A stretch of 64,000 nt of DNA. Origin: Psychrobacter immobilis. Lineage in GTDB: Bacteria; Pseudomonadota; Gammaproteobacteria; Pseudomonadales; Moraxellaceae. The number at the start of each line of letters is the position of its first letter. Position 1 is the first letter of the stretch. Positions 54,816 through 63,040 of the stretch are shown piece after piece. The stretch spans positions 124,001 through 188,000 of the forward strand of contig NZ_CAJGZM010000002.1 of assembly GCF_904846175.1 (NCBI RefSeq), read 5' to 3'. A program made the translations under genes and the position numbers. The notes under the pieces are model-generated. The model was not told where the DNA came from and ran no database searches. It was given only the letters and a program-made list of their open reading frames with translations.

Positions 54816-56369
54816 TTATTCTTCTTTTTCTGCTTTAATTCTAACTGCGTAGACGAAAGAAAAGATTGCTGAACGAGTTAGCTGTAATATGTGTTCAGTG
54901 CTTTCTAAAAATTCATCTTCTGAAATAAATTCTGCATTATTATAGTATCTAATTGAGTCTTTAATTTCTTTTGGTTCTTTATTTTCATAGATGAATACAA
55001 AATTATGCTCTAAAGAATTACGGCATTTCTTATAAAAACTTAGCTCACCTTTAGCCTGATGGTTTAAATCACATGCGATACTGAACAGTCCAATTAATCC
55101 AGTATTATTCAATTCCTCAAATCTCTTCAATCTTTCTTGTATATCGAGCCTCCAGAAAGTAGGAAAATATATATTACCCTTAGTTTTAAAGTCAAATAAT
55201 AGGTCTGTAGCATTTGCTATTTTATCTAAAATTCCAAAGCATAATCTAAAAGCAGTCCGAAGCTTTTCAATATCTATGCTTAGTATTTCATTATCATATA
55301 ATTCTGAATAACAAGCCTCATCTTCAATAGAATGATTTCTATCAGCTGTTTTGTATTCAAATAGCATTAGTCGAGCAAGTCCAAATTCAGACTTTAGCCT
55401 GTTAAGGACTTTTTCCATAGGATATATGAAATCCCCATTAATAGGTCTATTAGTCAATGGAATTGTTAAATTATCACGGGCACTTCCATAGCATTTGCAA
55501 TACAATCCATGCTCACTAAGACTTAAGAAATTATCTAAACACCATTTTCGAAATGTTGATAAGGATTGGTATTCTTGCTCATCTAAATGGCTATCATCTT
55601 CTATAGCTATTCCCATATCCAAACAATCTTTTTCGATATCACTATCTATTTTCTCAGCTCTAATGAGATAAGATTTTGCCCAATCATGTGGTAGTTTGCT
55701 AGACTTGCTAGCATTTCTAAAACCTAGAGCAATCTCTCTACCTTGCTTAATTGAGGAAAAGTTATTTATTTGACTTATTACACTTAAACACTCACTTCGA
55801 TTTGTCCAAGCTTGTGGAATGTCTAAGTTCATTGCAATAACTTGATCGTACAAAGCTAAAGCCTCTGAAAATCTATATTGTCTCTGTAAATTTATAGCTA
55901 AATTAACAAGGTAATCAGGTAGGGGGTCTATACTTTGTTTTCTGCAAGATAAGACAGCTTTAAAAAACAGAGAACTCACTTCTACAAGTTGCTTTATTAG
56001 TTCTACATTGGTATCAAGTTGATCTCCAAATGCGCTTCGAATTAGATTACTTTTTGCATTCCCTAGATTATAGTAATAACTATCGCAAGTTAAAATACTT
56101 GCAAAAACTTCAGACTCCATTATGTTAATACCCAGCTCAGCTGCTTTATTATTTGAAGCCATGTTGCCTAAATCAACAAACAACATTCCTAGCCTATACA
56201 GTGTAGAACAGAAATTTGGTTCAGTAGAATTACTAACTTCTTCTAAAAGATCTTTCAGATATAAGCATAGTTTATAGCTTTCTTCAAACTGCCCCTTTTC
56301 AATCATTTTAGATGCATTGGCTAGCTGCAAGTTTGTATAAGTAATTTTGGAGTAATCCGTATCTTCCAT
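54816..56369 (-). CDS. LA2681-type HEPN protein with N-terminal TPR-like helices, predicted ribonuclease
   Basis: The 517-residue protein appears helical. The first 240 residues resemble tetratricopeptide repeats (e.g. FSEALALYDQVIAMNLDIPQAW near 167-188). The C-terminal region ends in a HEPN domain with R450-N-S-L-E-H455, the R-x4-6-H catalytic motif of HEPN RNases; YRLGMLFVDLG (58-68) and FEYKTADRNHSIEDEA (337-352) fit the LA2681 subgroup. Known HEPN RNases work in toxin, abortive-infection and CRISPR-linked systems; a defence role here is inference. Strong AAGGA site spaced six bases from the ATG. The DNA is markedly A/T-rich (14 of 60 G+C at 54901-54960, 20 of 60 at 55201-55260, against 32 of 60 at 56581-56640), suggesting horizontal arrival. 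Confidence 0.75.
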   Translation of the reverse strand: MEDTDYSKITYTNLQLANASKMIEKGQFEESYKLCLYLKDLLEEVSNSTEPNFCSTLYRLGMLFVDLGNMASNNKAAELGINIMESEVFASILTCDSYYYNLGNAKSNLIRSAFGDQLDTNVELIKQLVEVSSLFFKAVLSCRKQSIDPLPDYLVNLAINLQRQYRFSEALALYDQVIAMNLDIPQAWTNRSECLSVISQINNFSSIKQGREIALGFRNASKSSKLPHDWAKSYLIRAEKIDSDIEKDCLDMGIAIEDDSHLDEQEYQSLSTFRKWCLDNFLSLSEHGLYCKCYGSARDNLTIPLTNRPINGDFIYPMEKVLNRLKSEFGLARLMLFEYKTADRNHSIEDEACYSELYDNEILSIDIEKLRTAFRLCFGILDKIANATDLLFDFKTKGNIYFPTFWRLDIQERLKRFEELNNTGLIGLFSIACDLNHQAKGELSFYKKCRNSLEHNFVFIYENKEPKEIKDSIRYYNNAEFISEDEFLESTEHILQLTRSAIFSFVYAVRIKAEKEE

Positions 56370-56453
56370 AACATTTCCTTAATAAAAAATATTAAATTTA
56401 GCCCTTAATACAAACCACCTACATCAAGGTATGCATCACTTTTTTTTCATCAC

Positions 56454-56482
56454 ATTATAAGTATCTTTATACGCCGCTGAAA
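56454..56482 (-). promoter_or_regulatory. Candidate promoter of the HEPN gene
   Basis: On the minus strand TATAAT (56459-56454) follows TTTCAG (56482-56477) with 17 bases between. It lies about 85 bases before the HEPN ATG. The -10 is perfect, the -35 weak. Confidence 0.5.
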
Positions 56483-56505
56483 AATTAATAAGTCAGTTAC
56501 CTTCT

Positions 56506-57333
56506 CTAACCACCACTCCCAATCCTTTCAGCCAACGCTTGTAGTTTTGGCACAATCATCGCCGCATAATCGTCGCTTTGCCAGTTGGCACTCGGCACAC
56601 TGGCATTGAGCGAATAAGCATATTGCCCAGTCGCAACATCATATATCCCAACAGCTACTGCCAATATATCCGTAGAAAACTCACCATCTGATACCGTATA
56701 GCCATGCGCTCTATAATGCTCTGCAGCATCAGAGAGAGCAGACTGCGCATGGTTATAATCTTCTGTAGATAAGTGCTCTTGTAAATTATTACGAATTGAA
56801 GCCTGTCTTGCTGGCGAGCTAGCCGCATAAAAAGCGCGTCCAATAGCGGTTCGGGCGACAGGCACTGCTGAGCCAACTTGCAAATTGACCGATAGGCGAG
56901 CAGGGCTACGACAACAAGCGTGATAGCGCATTTCTCCTTCGACCTCGGTTGCCAAGTTTACTGATACCTCATTGCTAATAGCAAACTGTCGTAGTAACGG
57001 TTCAGCTGCCGCCACCATGTCATGACGACTCCATGCAGTGGCGCTAAGTCGCACCGCGCTACTGCCCAATTGATACTGTCCGTGCTCCGTAATACGCAAA
57101 AATCCAAGCGTCATCAAGGTATGAATCAGACGCGTGATGGTCGCTTTAGGCAGTCCGGTCATTTGACATAACTGTTGATGACTCAGCTGCTCATGATGCT
57201 CAAATGCTGATAACAGAGTCAGTCCACGCCCCAATGCAGTGACGAATTGTCTGTCATTATCATCTTTACTCTTCTCAAGGATGCTATTCATTCGAGTCAG
57301 TAATGGTAGAGCTGCTGATATATTTTTTGTCAT
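56506..57333 (-). CDS. IclR family transcriptional regulator
   Basis: The 275-residue protein has an N-terminal winged helix-turn-helix (about 49-76, LSHQQLCQMTGLPKATITRL) and an effector-binding IclR domain (about 95-270). It lies divergent from the glutaryl-CoA dehydrogenase gene with a 175-base gap that contains a dyad (57402-57414). This arrangement is typical of local control of a catabolic operon, so it probably regulates gcdH and itself. The effector (glutarate, glutaryl-CoA or similar) is inferred only from context. Confidence 0.88.
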   Translation of the reverse strand: MTKNISAALPLLTRMNSILEKSKDDNDRQFVTALGRGLTLLSAFEHHEQLSHQQLCQMTGLPKATITRLIHTLMTLGFLRITEHGQYQLGSSAVRLSATAWSRHDMVAAAEPLLRQFAISNEVSVNLATEVEGEMRYHACCRSPARLSVNLQVGSAVPVARTAIGRAFYAASSPARQASIRNNLQEHLSTEDYNHAQSALSDAAEHYRAHGYTVSDGEFSTDILAVAVGIYDVATGQYAYSLNASVPSANWQSDDYAAMIVPKLQALAERIGSGG

Positions 57334-57401
57334 TTTATACTCATTTTATTTGATAAAGATTTACAGCGACCCGAAACTTTGTTTTAATGGATTTAAATTA
57401 T

Positions 57402-57414
57402 GAAACTAAGTTTC
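57402..57414. promoter_or_regulatory. Candidate IclR operator upstream of gcdH
   Basis: GAAACTAAGTTTC is a perfect 6-bp inverted repeat around a central A, about 95 bases before the gcdH ATG. A further half-site CGAAACTT occurs at 57372-57379. Dyads of this size fit IclR-type regulators, but binding is not shown. Confidence 0.5.
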
Positions 57415-57508
57415 GCACAGCGGAATTAGTAAGTCAATAACCTATTAAGTCAATTTACTCATTAATTACTACTCGTCGGTCAGGATGACTGATATCAAGG
57501 AGATCCAC

Positions 57509-58693
57509 ATGGCAACATCTACGCGTCCAAGTTTTGACTGGGAAGATCCTTTTTTATTACGCGATCAGCTTACTGACGAAGAGCGCATGGTTACGGACAG
57601 CGCCCGCCAGTTTTTTCAAAAAGAACTGATGCCTGGCATCGTTGAAGCCAATCGTCATGAGAATTTTGACCGTAATATCATGCGTCAAATGGGTGAGATG
57701 GGCTTACTTGGCGTTACGATTGAAGGTTATGGCTGTGCCGGTTTATCTAGTGTGGCTTATGGTTTGATTGCCAAAGAAGTAGAAGCCGTTGATTCAGGCT
57801 ACCGCTCAGCGATGAGTGTGCAATCAAGCTTGGTGATGCATCCTATACATGCATACGGTACTGAAGAGCAAAGAGAGAGATATCTGCCGAAGCTTGCTAC
57901 TGGCGAGTATGTCGGCTGCTTCGGTCTAACTGAGCCAGATTCAGGGTCAGATCCAGCCTCAATGTCGACTCGTGCACGAGCGGTTGACGGCGGTTATGAG
58001 CTGACGGGTAATAAGATGTGGATTACCAACAGTCCTATCGCTGATGTATTTGTGGTTTGGGCAAAAGATGATGCTGGTGAAATTCGTGGTTTTATCTTAG
58101 ATAAAGGTATGAAGGGCTTATCAGCGCCGAAAATTGAAGGTAAGTTTTCACTGCGTGCTTCAGTCACCGGTGAGATTGTAATGGACAAAGTGTTTGTCCC
58201 TGAAGCCAATGCTTTCCCTGATATCCGTGGTCTAAAAGGACCGTTTGGCTGCTTAAATAAAGCCCGTTATGGTATCGCATGGGGCGCGATGGGTGCAGCT
58301 GAATTCTGCTGGAAAGCTGCCCGTCAGTACACGCTAGACCGTAAGCAGTTTGGTCGTCCATTAGCTGCGACGCAGCTCGTGCAGTTGAAACTTGCGAATA
58401 TGCAAACAGAAATCGCACTAGGTCTGCAAGCAGCGCTACGTGTGGGTCGTCTGATGGATGAAGACAATGCGGCACCTGAGATGATTTCGATTATTAAACG
58501 TAATAACTGCGGTAAAGCGTTAGATATCGCGCGTGTTTCTCGTGATATGCATGGCGGTAACGGTATCTCTGATGAGTTCCATATTATCCGTCACGTGATG
58601 AACCTAGAGGCTGTTAACACTTATGAAGGGACGAACGATATTCATGCGCTCATCTTAGGACGTGCCCAGACTGGGATTCAAGCGTTCTTTTAG
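57509..58693 (+). CDS. gcdH: Glutaryl-CoA dehydrogenase
   Basis: The 394-residue FAD acyl-CoA dehydrogenase oxidises and decarboxylates glutaryl-CoA to crotonyl-CoA in lysine and glutarate breakdown. Typical features: an N-terminal [34 protein letters not shown] for FAD binding, an [15 protein letters not shown] helix, and the catalytic E373 in [10 protein letters not shown]. The ATG at 57509 is chosen because AAGGAG lies seven bases upstream; an earlier ATG at 57485 gives eight extra residues. Downstream, 240 bases later, is a semialdehyde dehydrogenase that could feed glutarate into the route. Confidence 0.95.
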   Translation: MATSTRPSFDWEDPFLLRDQLTDEERMVTDSARQFFQKELMPGIVEANRHENFDRNIMRQMGEMGLLGVTIEGYGCAGLSSVAYGLIAKEVEAVDSGYRSAMSVQSSLVMHPIHAYGTEEQRERYLPKLATGEYVGCFGLTEPDSGSDPASMSTRARAVDGGYELTGNKMWITNSPIADVFVVWAKDDAGEIRGFILDKGMKGLSAPKIEGKFSLRASVTGEIVMDKVFVPEANAFPDIRGLKGPFGCLNKARYGIAWGAMGAAEFCWKAARQYTLDRKQFGRPLAATQLVQLKLANMQTEIALGLQAALRVGRLMDEDNAAPEMISIIKRNNCGKALDIARVSRDMHGGNGISDEFHIIRHVMNLEAVNTYEGTNDIHALILGRAQTGIQAFF

Positions 58694-58933
58694 TTTTTAT
58701 TATAGATTAATAGCCGCTTACCTTATATAAAAGGTATTTCTTATGTTGTGAACTGGTTGTGTTACCCATGAAATGGTGAGAGAAATGTGAGTAAGGGTGG
58801 CTAGTCGGTTTTATGTTTTTTATAATGGTTAGATGTGTGATATAGAAAGTAGGAGATAGAGTTTAGTTTTTATAGCAGCTATTATCGTACCCATGGTGAT
58901 ATACAAGCAATAAATAAAATAAGGACAATAATA

Positions 58934-60397
58934 ATGGCTAGTCATGTGAAATTATCCAATCAAAATTTAATCAAGCAACAATGCTTAATAAAAGGCAGTT
59001 GGAAAGATTCCAGCGATGGTCAAACTATCGATGTGCAAAACCCCTTTAACGGCGAAGTTATTGGTACGATTCCGAGTTTGACGGAGCAAGATATCTTAGA
59101 TGCCGTTGCTTATTCCAATGAAAAGCAAGGCTCTTGGGCTGCCAAAACTGCACATGAACGCGGCGAGCTATTGCAAAAATGGGCAGATCTCATTGATGAC
59201 AATCGCGAAGATTTAGCGGTGCTTATGACTACTGAGCAAGGTAAGCCCTTAACCGAGTCGCGCGGTGAAATTGATTATGCTAATAGCTTTATCCGCTGGT
59301 TTGCCGAAGAAGGGAAGCGCGTTTATGGCGATGTTATACCCGCAACCAATGCAAATTTGCGCCACGTAATTATTAAGCAGCCTATTGGGGTCTGCGCTAT
59401 TATTACGCCATGGAACTTCCCCGCGGCGATGATCACCCGTAAAATTGGTCCAGCGCTTGCGGCAGGCTGTACCGTTATTATTAAACCTGCGACCGAAACA
59501 CCTTTTTCTGCTTTAGCACTTGGCGTATTGGCTGAGCAAGCAGGCATTCCTGCAGGTGTTATTCAAGTAGTAACTGGTAAATCGTCGGTCATCGGTGAGG
59601 TTTTGACCAGTGATGAGCGCGTTAAAAAACTATCTTTCACTGGTTCTACCGAGGTCGGTCGTACTTTAATGGCACAGTGCGCACCGACCATCAAAAAGCT
59701 ATCATTAGAGCTTGGTGGCAATGCACCTTTTATTGTGTTTGAAGATGCCGATCTGGAAGCCGCAGCAGAAGGCCTTATCGCCTCTAAATTCCGTAATGCC
59801 GGTCAAACTTGTGTTTGTGCCAATCGCACTTATGTACAAGCAAGCATCAAAGATAAGTTTTTGGACATCTTTACCAAAAAAGTAAAAGCGCTTAAAGTTG
59901 GTAACGGTATGAATAAAGGCGTCGATATTGGGCCTTTAATCAACGAAGATGGTTTGAAGAAAGTCCAAAACCTACTTAAAGATGCTACTGACAAAGGCGC
60001 TAAAGTCATTACTGGCGGCGATCCTAATGATGCCTCAAAGCTAAGCTTTAATCCAACCGTATTGACTAATTTGACATCTGATATGGATATCGCACAAGAG
60101 GAAATATTTGGTCCTGTTGCTACGATATTTACTTTTGAAGATGAAGCAGAGGCGATCAAGAAGGCTAATGATACCATTTTTGGCTTAGCCGCTTATTTTT
60201 ATAGTAGCGACTATGCACGCTCGTGGCGGGTAACAGAAGCCTTAGAGTATGGCATTGTCGGGCACAATACTGGTTTGATATCGACTGCAGTAGCACCGTT
60301 TGGTGGCGTCAAGCAATCTGGCTTTGGCCGTGAAGGATCAAAATATGGTATTGAAGAATATATAACCATCAAATACTGGTGTTCTGACATTAGTTAA
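58934..60397 (+). CDS. gabD: Succinate/glutarate-semialdehyde dehydrogenase (GabD/DavD type)
   Basis: The 487-residue NAD(P)-dependent aldehyde dehydrogenase has a nucleotide-binding region around ITPWNFPAAMITRKIGPALA, the motif SFTGSTEVGR, the general-base glutamate E259 in LELGGNAPF and the catalytic cysteine C293 in FRNAGQTCVCANR. The ending PFGGVKQSGFGREGSKYG is standard for succinate-semialdehyde dehydrogenases. With gcdH upstream, oxidation of glutarate semialdehyde (DavD role) in 5-aminovalerate catabolism is more likely than GABA use, but no aminotransferase (DavT/GabT) is adjacent. The two reactions cannot be separated by sequence alone. Confidence 0.92.
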   Translation: MASHVKLSNQNLIKQQCLIKGSWKDSSDGQTIDVQNPFNGEVIGTIPSLTEQDILDAVAYSNEKQGSWAAKTAHERGELLQKWADLIDDNREDLAVLMTTEQGKPLTESRGEIDYANSFIRWFAEEGKRVYGDVIPATNANLRHVIIKQPIGVCAIITPWNFPAAMITRKIGPALAAGCTVIIKPATETPFSALALGVLAEQAGIPAGVIQVVTGKSSVIGEVLTSDERVKKLSFTGSTEVGRTLMAQCAPTIKKLSLELGGNAPFIVFEDADLEAAAEGLIASKFRNAGQTCVCANRTYVQASIKDKFLDIFTKKVKALKVGNGMNKGVDIGPLINEDGLKKVQNLLKDATDKGAKVITGGDPNDASKLSFNPTVLTNLTSDMDIAQEEIFGPVATIFTFEDEAEAIKKANDTIFGLAAYFYSSDYARSWRVTEALEYGIVGHNTGLISTAVAPFGGVKQSGFGREGSKYGIEEYITIKYWCSDIS

Positions 60398-60440
60398 TTA
60401 TCGAGGTTTATATTTTTTTGATTTTCATAAAATCATGAAT

Positions 60441-60469
60441 GGGATTCAGTAATATGAATCCCGTTTTTT
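60441..60469 (+). terminator. Terminator after the semialdehyde dehydrogenase gene
   Basis: An 8-bp stem GGGATTCA / TGAATCCC with a six-base loop is followed by G and six T. It lies 44 bases past the stop codon. Confidence 0.85.
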
Positions 60470-60555
60470 GAAGATAAAATGCCATAAGTAAGTCTTAATA
60501 TTATTAGCTAATTTTAGTCTAACCTATTACTTTTCAAAGAATCTTTATCTAAAGA

Positions 60556-61935
60556 CTACTTATCTAATGCTTCAGTATCCAGTTTTTTATCTTTTAAAAT
60601 TATACTATGTTTATTTTCCACCACTTCATTGCCAGGTTTCATAGCACGATTATTATGCTCAATTGCTCTATTCTTTTTGAGATTAACGGCTGTTGCAGGC
60701 TCTGGAGTGACCAAGCGCTCAGAGAGTTTATCAAAAGGTTTTAGCGTCGGTTTCAGACTCTTTTTAATTCTTTTAACTGCTGCTGCATCTGCCTGTGCTT
60801 GTTCTTCTGCAAGCGATTGGTCATATAAACCTCGATACACGGCGAGAGTTTCGTCAATCATTTCACGCATGGTGAATTTGTTGGTCATCTCAGGGCGCGT
60901 GACACTCTCTAGCTGGTTGCGTACCGCTTTACATAACGCTTTAGCATTATATTTTTTCACCAATCCTTGCGGATAGAGTGGCTGTAAAATCTCGCTAAAT
61001 GCCGCTTGATCCCAGCCAATCACAGGCGTACCTAAATGGATGGCTTGTAAGGCATTGATACCAATCGATTCGGGTTCGTTGGCTAGCGCCATGACGATAT
61101 TAGCAGCTGACAGCCATTCGCGCATGTCATTACGTTTGCTACCGACATAGGTGATATGCTCAGAAAGCCCAAGCGTATTGCTACGTTGGCGGAAGTCTTC
61201 ATGCGCCACATCACCCTCGCGATAATCTTCATCCATAATAATGACATGGATATTGGGAAATTGTCCTTGTAGATTACCCAAAATATCAATCAGCCATTCT
61301 TGCCCATATTCATTGCCAATGATAGTCGGAAAAACCAGCCATTTTTTATGTTCAAGCTCAGGATATTCGGCAAACGTATGCCGCAACCAATAAACAGAAG
61401 GGTTGTGTCGATATGGGTAGCGGCGGGTATCGACACCGCGATAGATGCGTTTAATGACTTTGGGTTCTAGCTCCTCACGGCGCAGGCCTTTTTTTAGATA
61501 ATTGGTGACGCTATCAGAGACCGTGATTATGGTATCGACATCGAGTAGCGCTTGCGAGTATTTATTAATGGGATAAAAGCCATACATGGTCGAGACCAGT
61601 TTTGGTCGACGCTTGACGCGCGCTCGGCGCAGTGCTAAATGTAGTACCCATGCAGGTGTGCGCGAATGCACATGAATGACATCAGGGTCATATTTTTCAA
61701 TCAAGCGACGCAGCGGCGCAACTTGTAGCAGTGACAGCCAAGATTTCTTATTCATATAAAGCTGATGGTAAATATTGCCGTCACGCTTTAGGCGTTTGAC
61801 CAAGTCGTTTTCTTCATCAGCGCTGGAGATAATGATAGAAGTATGCTCGTTTTTAACCAAAGCGCGTCCCAGATGAAAAATACCGCGCTCGGATTCATCA
61901 TGCTTTAAAGACGACAGTAAGCGCATAACTTTCAT
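60556..61935 (-). CDS. Glycosyltransferase family 4 protein
   Basis: This GT-B type glycosyltransferase starts MKVMRLLSSLKHDESERG when the ATG at 61935 is used (459 residues). The frame extends to 62007, but that N-terminus is not typical. The segment DPDVIHVHSRTPAW (N-terminal donor/acceptor half) and the EPESIGINALQAIHLGTPVIG stretch (C-terminal nucleotide-sugar site) match family 4. A charged tail with many Lys and Glu (about 385-459) follows the catalytic part. It would act in cytoplasmic glycan assembly such as LPS or exopolysaccharide. No other glycan genes are near, so the product is unknown. Confidence 0.85.
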   Translation of the reverse strand: MKVMRLLSSLKHDESERGIFHLGRALVKNEHTSIIISSADEENDLVKRLKRDGNIYHQLYMNKKSWLSLLQVAPLRRLIEKYDPDVIHVHSRTPAWVLHLALRRARVKRRPKLVSTMYGFYPINKYSQALLDVDTIITVSDSVTNYLKKGLRREELEPKVIKRIYRGVDTRRYPYRHNPSVYWLRHTFAEYPELEHKKWLVFPTIIGNEYGQEWLIDILGNLQGQFPNIHVIIMDEDYREGDVAHEDFRQRSNTLGLSEHITYVGSKRNDMREWLSAANIVMALANEPESIGINALQAIHLGTPVIGWDQAAFSEILQPLYPQGLVKKYNAKALCKAVRNQLESVTRPEMTNKFTMREMIDETLAVYRGLYDQSLAEEQAQADAAAVKRIKKSLKPTLKPFDKLSERLVTPEPATAVNLKKNRAIEHNNRAMKPGNEVVENKHSIILKDKKLDTEALDK

Positions 61936-62095
61936 AATAGCGTTGGTCACCGAATAAGATATCAAGCTGCTATTGTCAGTTAAAAGTGCTGAAAACTCAA
62001 CCACCAAGATAAAAAGATAAGGTCAAATTTTCCATGCTTTTTTTAGCTAAAAGCAATCATTTAATGACAGTTAACTTAGTATCAATCTTAAAAAG

Positions 62096-62968
62096 CTAGC
62101 GACGTTTTTGTAGATGTTCAGCATTTGGTAGTACTTGCTTCTCACTTAAGTATTTCCAATAGCGCTGCGGTAGGTACTGCTTATGCAGACGTGGGTTTTT
62201 ACGCTCTTTGATATTGACGTTGGTAAAGTACCCTTGCCAGAATTTCTGATAGCGCTGCTCATCTTCGCTATGAATGCTGGCAGGATTGCGCAGTACCGCA
62301 TCATCAAAGTCAGTAATCGTTTGCAGGGCAGCGGGGCGCTTGGGCGTGCTTTGGCTTTTGTCATAATAAATACCATAATTACGAGTCAAATCATAAATCG
62401 CCCAATGCTGATCTTGATAACGCTGACGAAAGTGCTCACCAATCAATGGCAAGACATTAAAGTCAGGCTCAACGCGGGCAAAGTAAATGTCGTCAGTGGT
62501 ATGCTCAAAGCGCACAAAAGCTTCCATACGGTGCTTTTCTCGGCCGACAGACTTGACGGTTTGTACCAACTCTAAAACATTGAGATTACCCAAATCTTCC
62601 ATAATAGGGCGGTTAGGGTAGTCAATGGCATATTTAACCACCTGAAATAAAGTGGTGCCGATATTGTCTTTTTCTGATAGAAATCCCCACAGAATATTGC
62701 GCATACCTGAGCGACCTAGTAGTTGATTAAGCTTTGATAGTACGCGTTCTGCTTTGTCTTCATCAGTTGCAACACTGCTCGCTTGTGAGATTAATGAAGG
62801 TACATAGCAGTCTTGAGCAATTAGCTGTAAGGATTCATCGTCCTGTAACTTATTAGCATAGACATAAAATACCGCACTCAGCCAACCTTCAAAACTAGGC
62901 TCATAAAGCACAATACTGGGCGTTAATTGACCGACAATATAGTCATGACTTTGCATCAGTTGTGACAT
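62096..62968 (-). CDS. TIGR03915-type putative DNA repair protein
   Basis: The 290-residue protein matches the pattern of the TIGR03915/DUF4130 family: FEGWLSAVFYVYANK near residue 26 and GREKHRMEAFVRFEHT (about 137-152). It also has EPDFNVLPLIGEHFRQRYQDQHWAIYD followed by YGIYYD. Family members sit beside a radical-SAM protein and are annotated as a DNA repair or modification pair; biochemical proof is lacking. Here the radical-SAM partner begins further upstream and ends at 63041 on the same strand, 72 bases before this gene, so an operon is likely. Confidence 0.88.
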   Translation of the reverse strand: MSQLMQSHDYIVGQLTPSIVLYEPSFEGWLSAVFYVYANKLQDDESLQLIAQDCYVPSLISQASSVATDEDKAERVLSKLNQLLGRSGMRNILWGFLSEKDNIGTTLFQVVKYAIDYPNRPIMEDLGNLNVLELVQTVKSVGREKHRMEAFVRFEHTTDDIYFARVEPDFNVLPLIGEHFRQRYQDQHWAIYDLTRNYGIYYDKSQSTPKRPAALQTITDFDDAVLRNPASIHSEDEQRYQKFWQGYFTNVNIKERKNPRLHKQYLPQRYWKYLSEKQVLPNAEHLQKRR

Positions 62969-62994
62969 TTATGTTCCTATTTAAAATAGCGGTA

Positions 62995-63040
62995 ATTAAA
63001 ACCATACTCATTAAAACCATGCTAATCAAAATCATGCTGA
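62995..63040. repeat. Three 15-bp degenerate tandem repeats between two DNA-repair genes
   Basis: Units at 62995-63009, 63010-63024 and 63025-63039 share the pattern ATTAAAACCATGCT-; a partial fourth unit extends into the radical-SAM stop codon at 63041. An open frame on the plus strand through this stretch is an artefact of the repeat. Confidence 0.75.
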
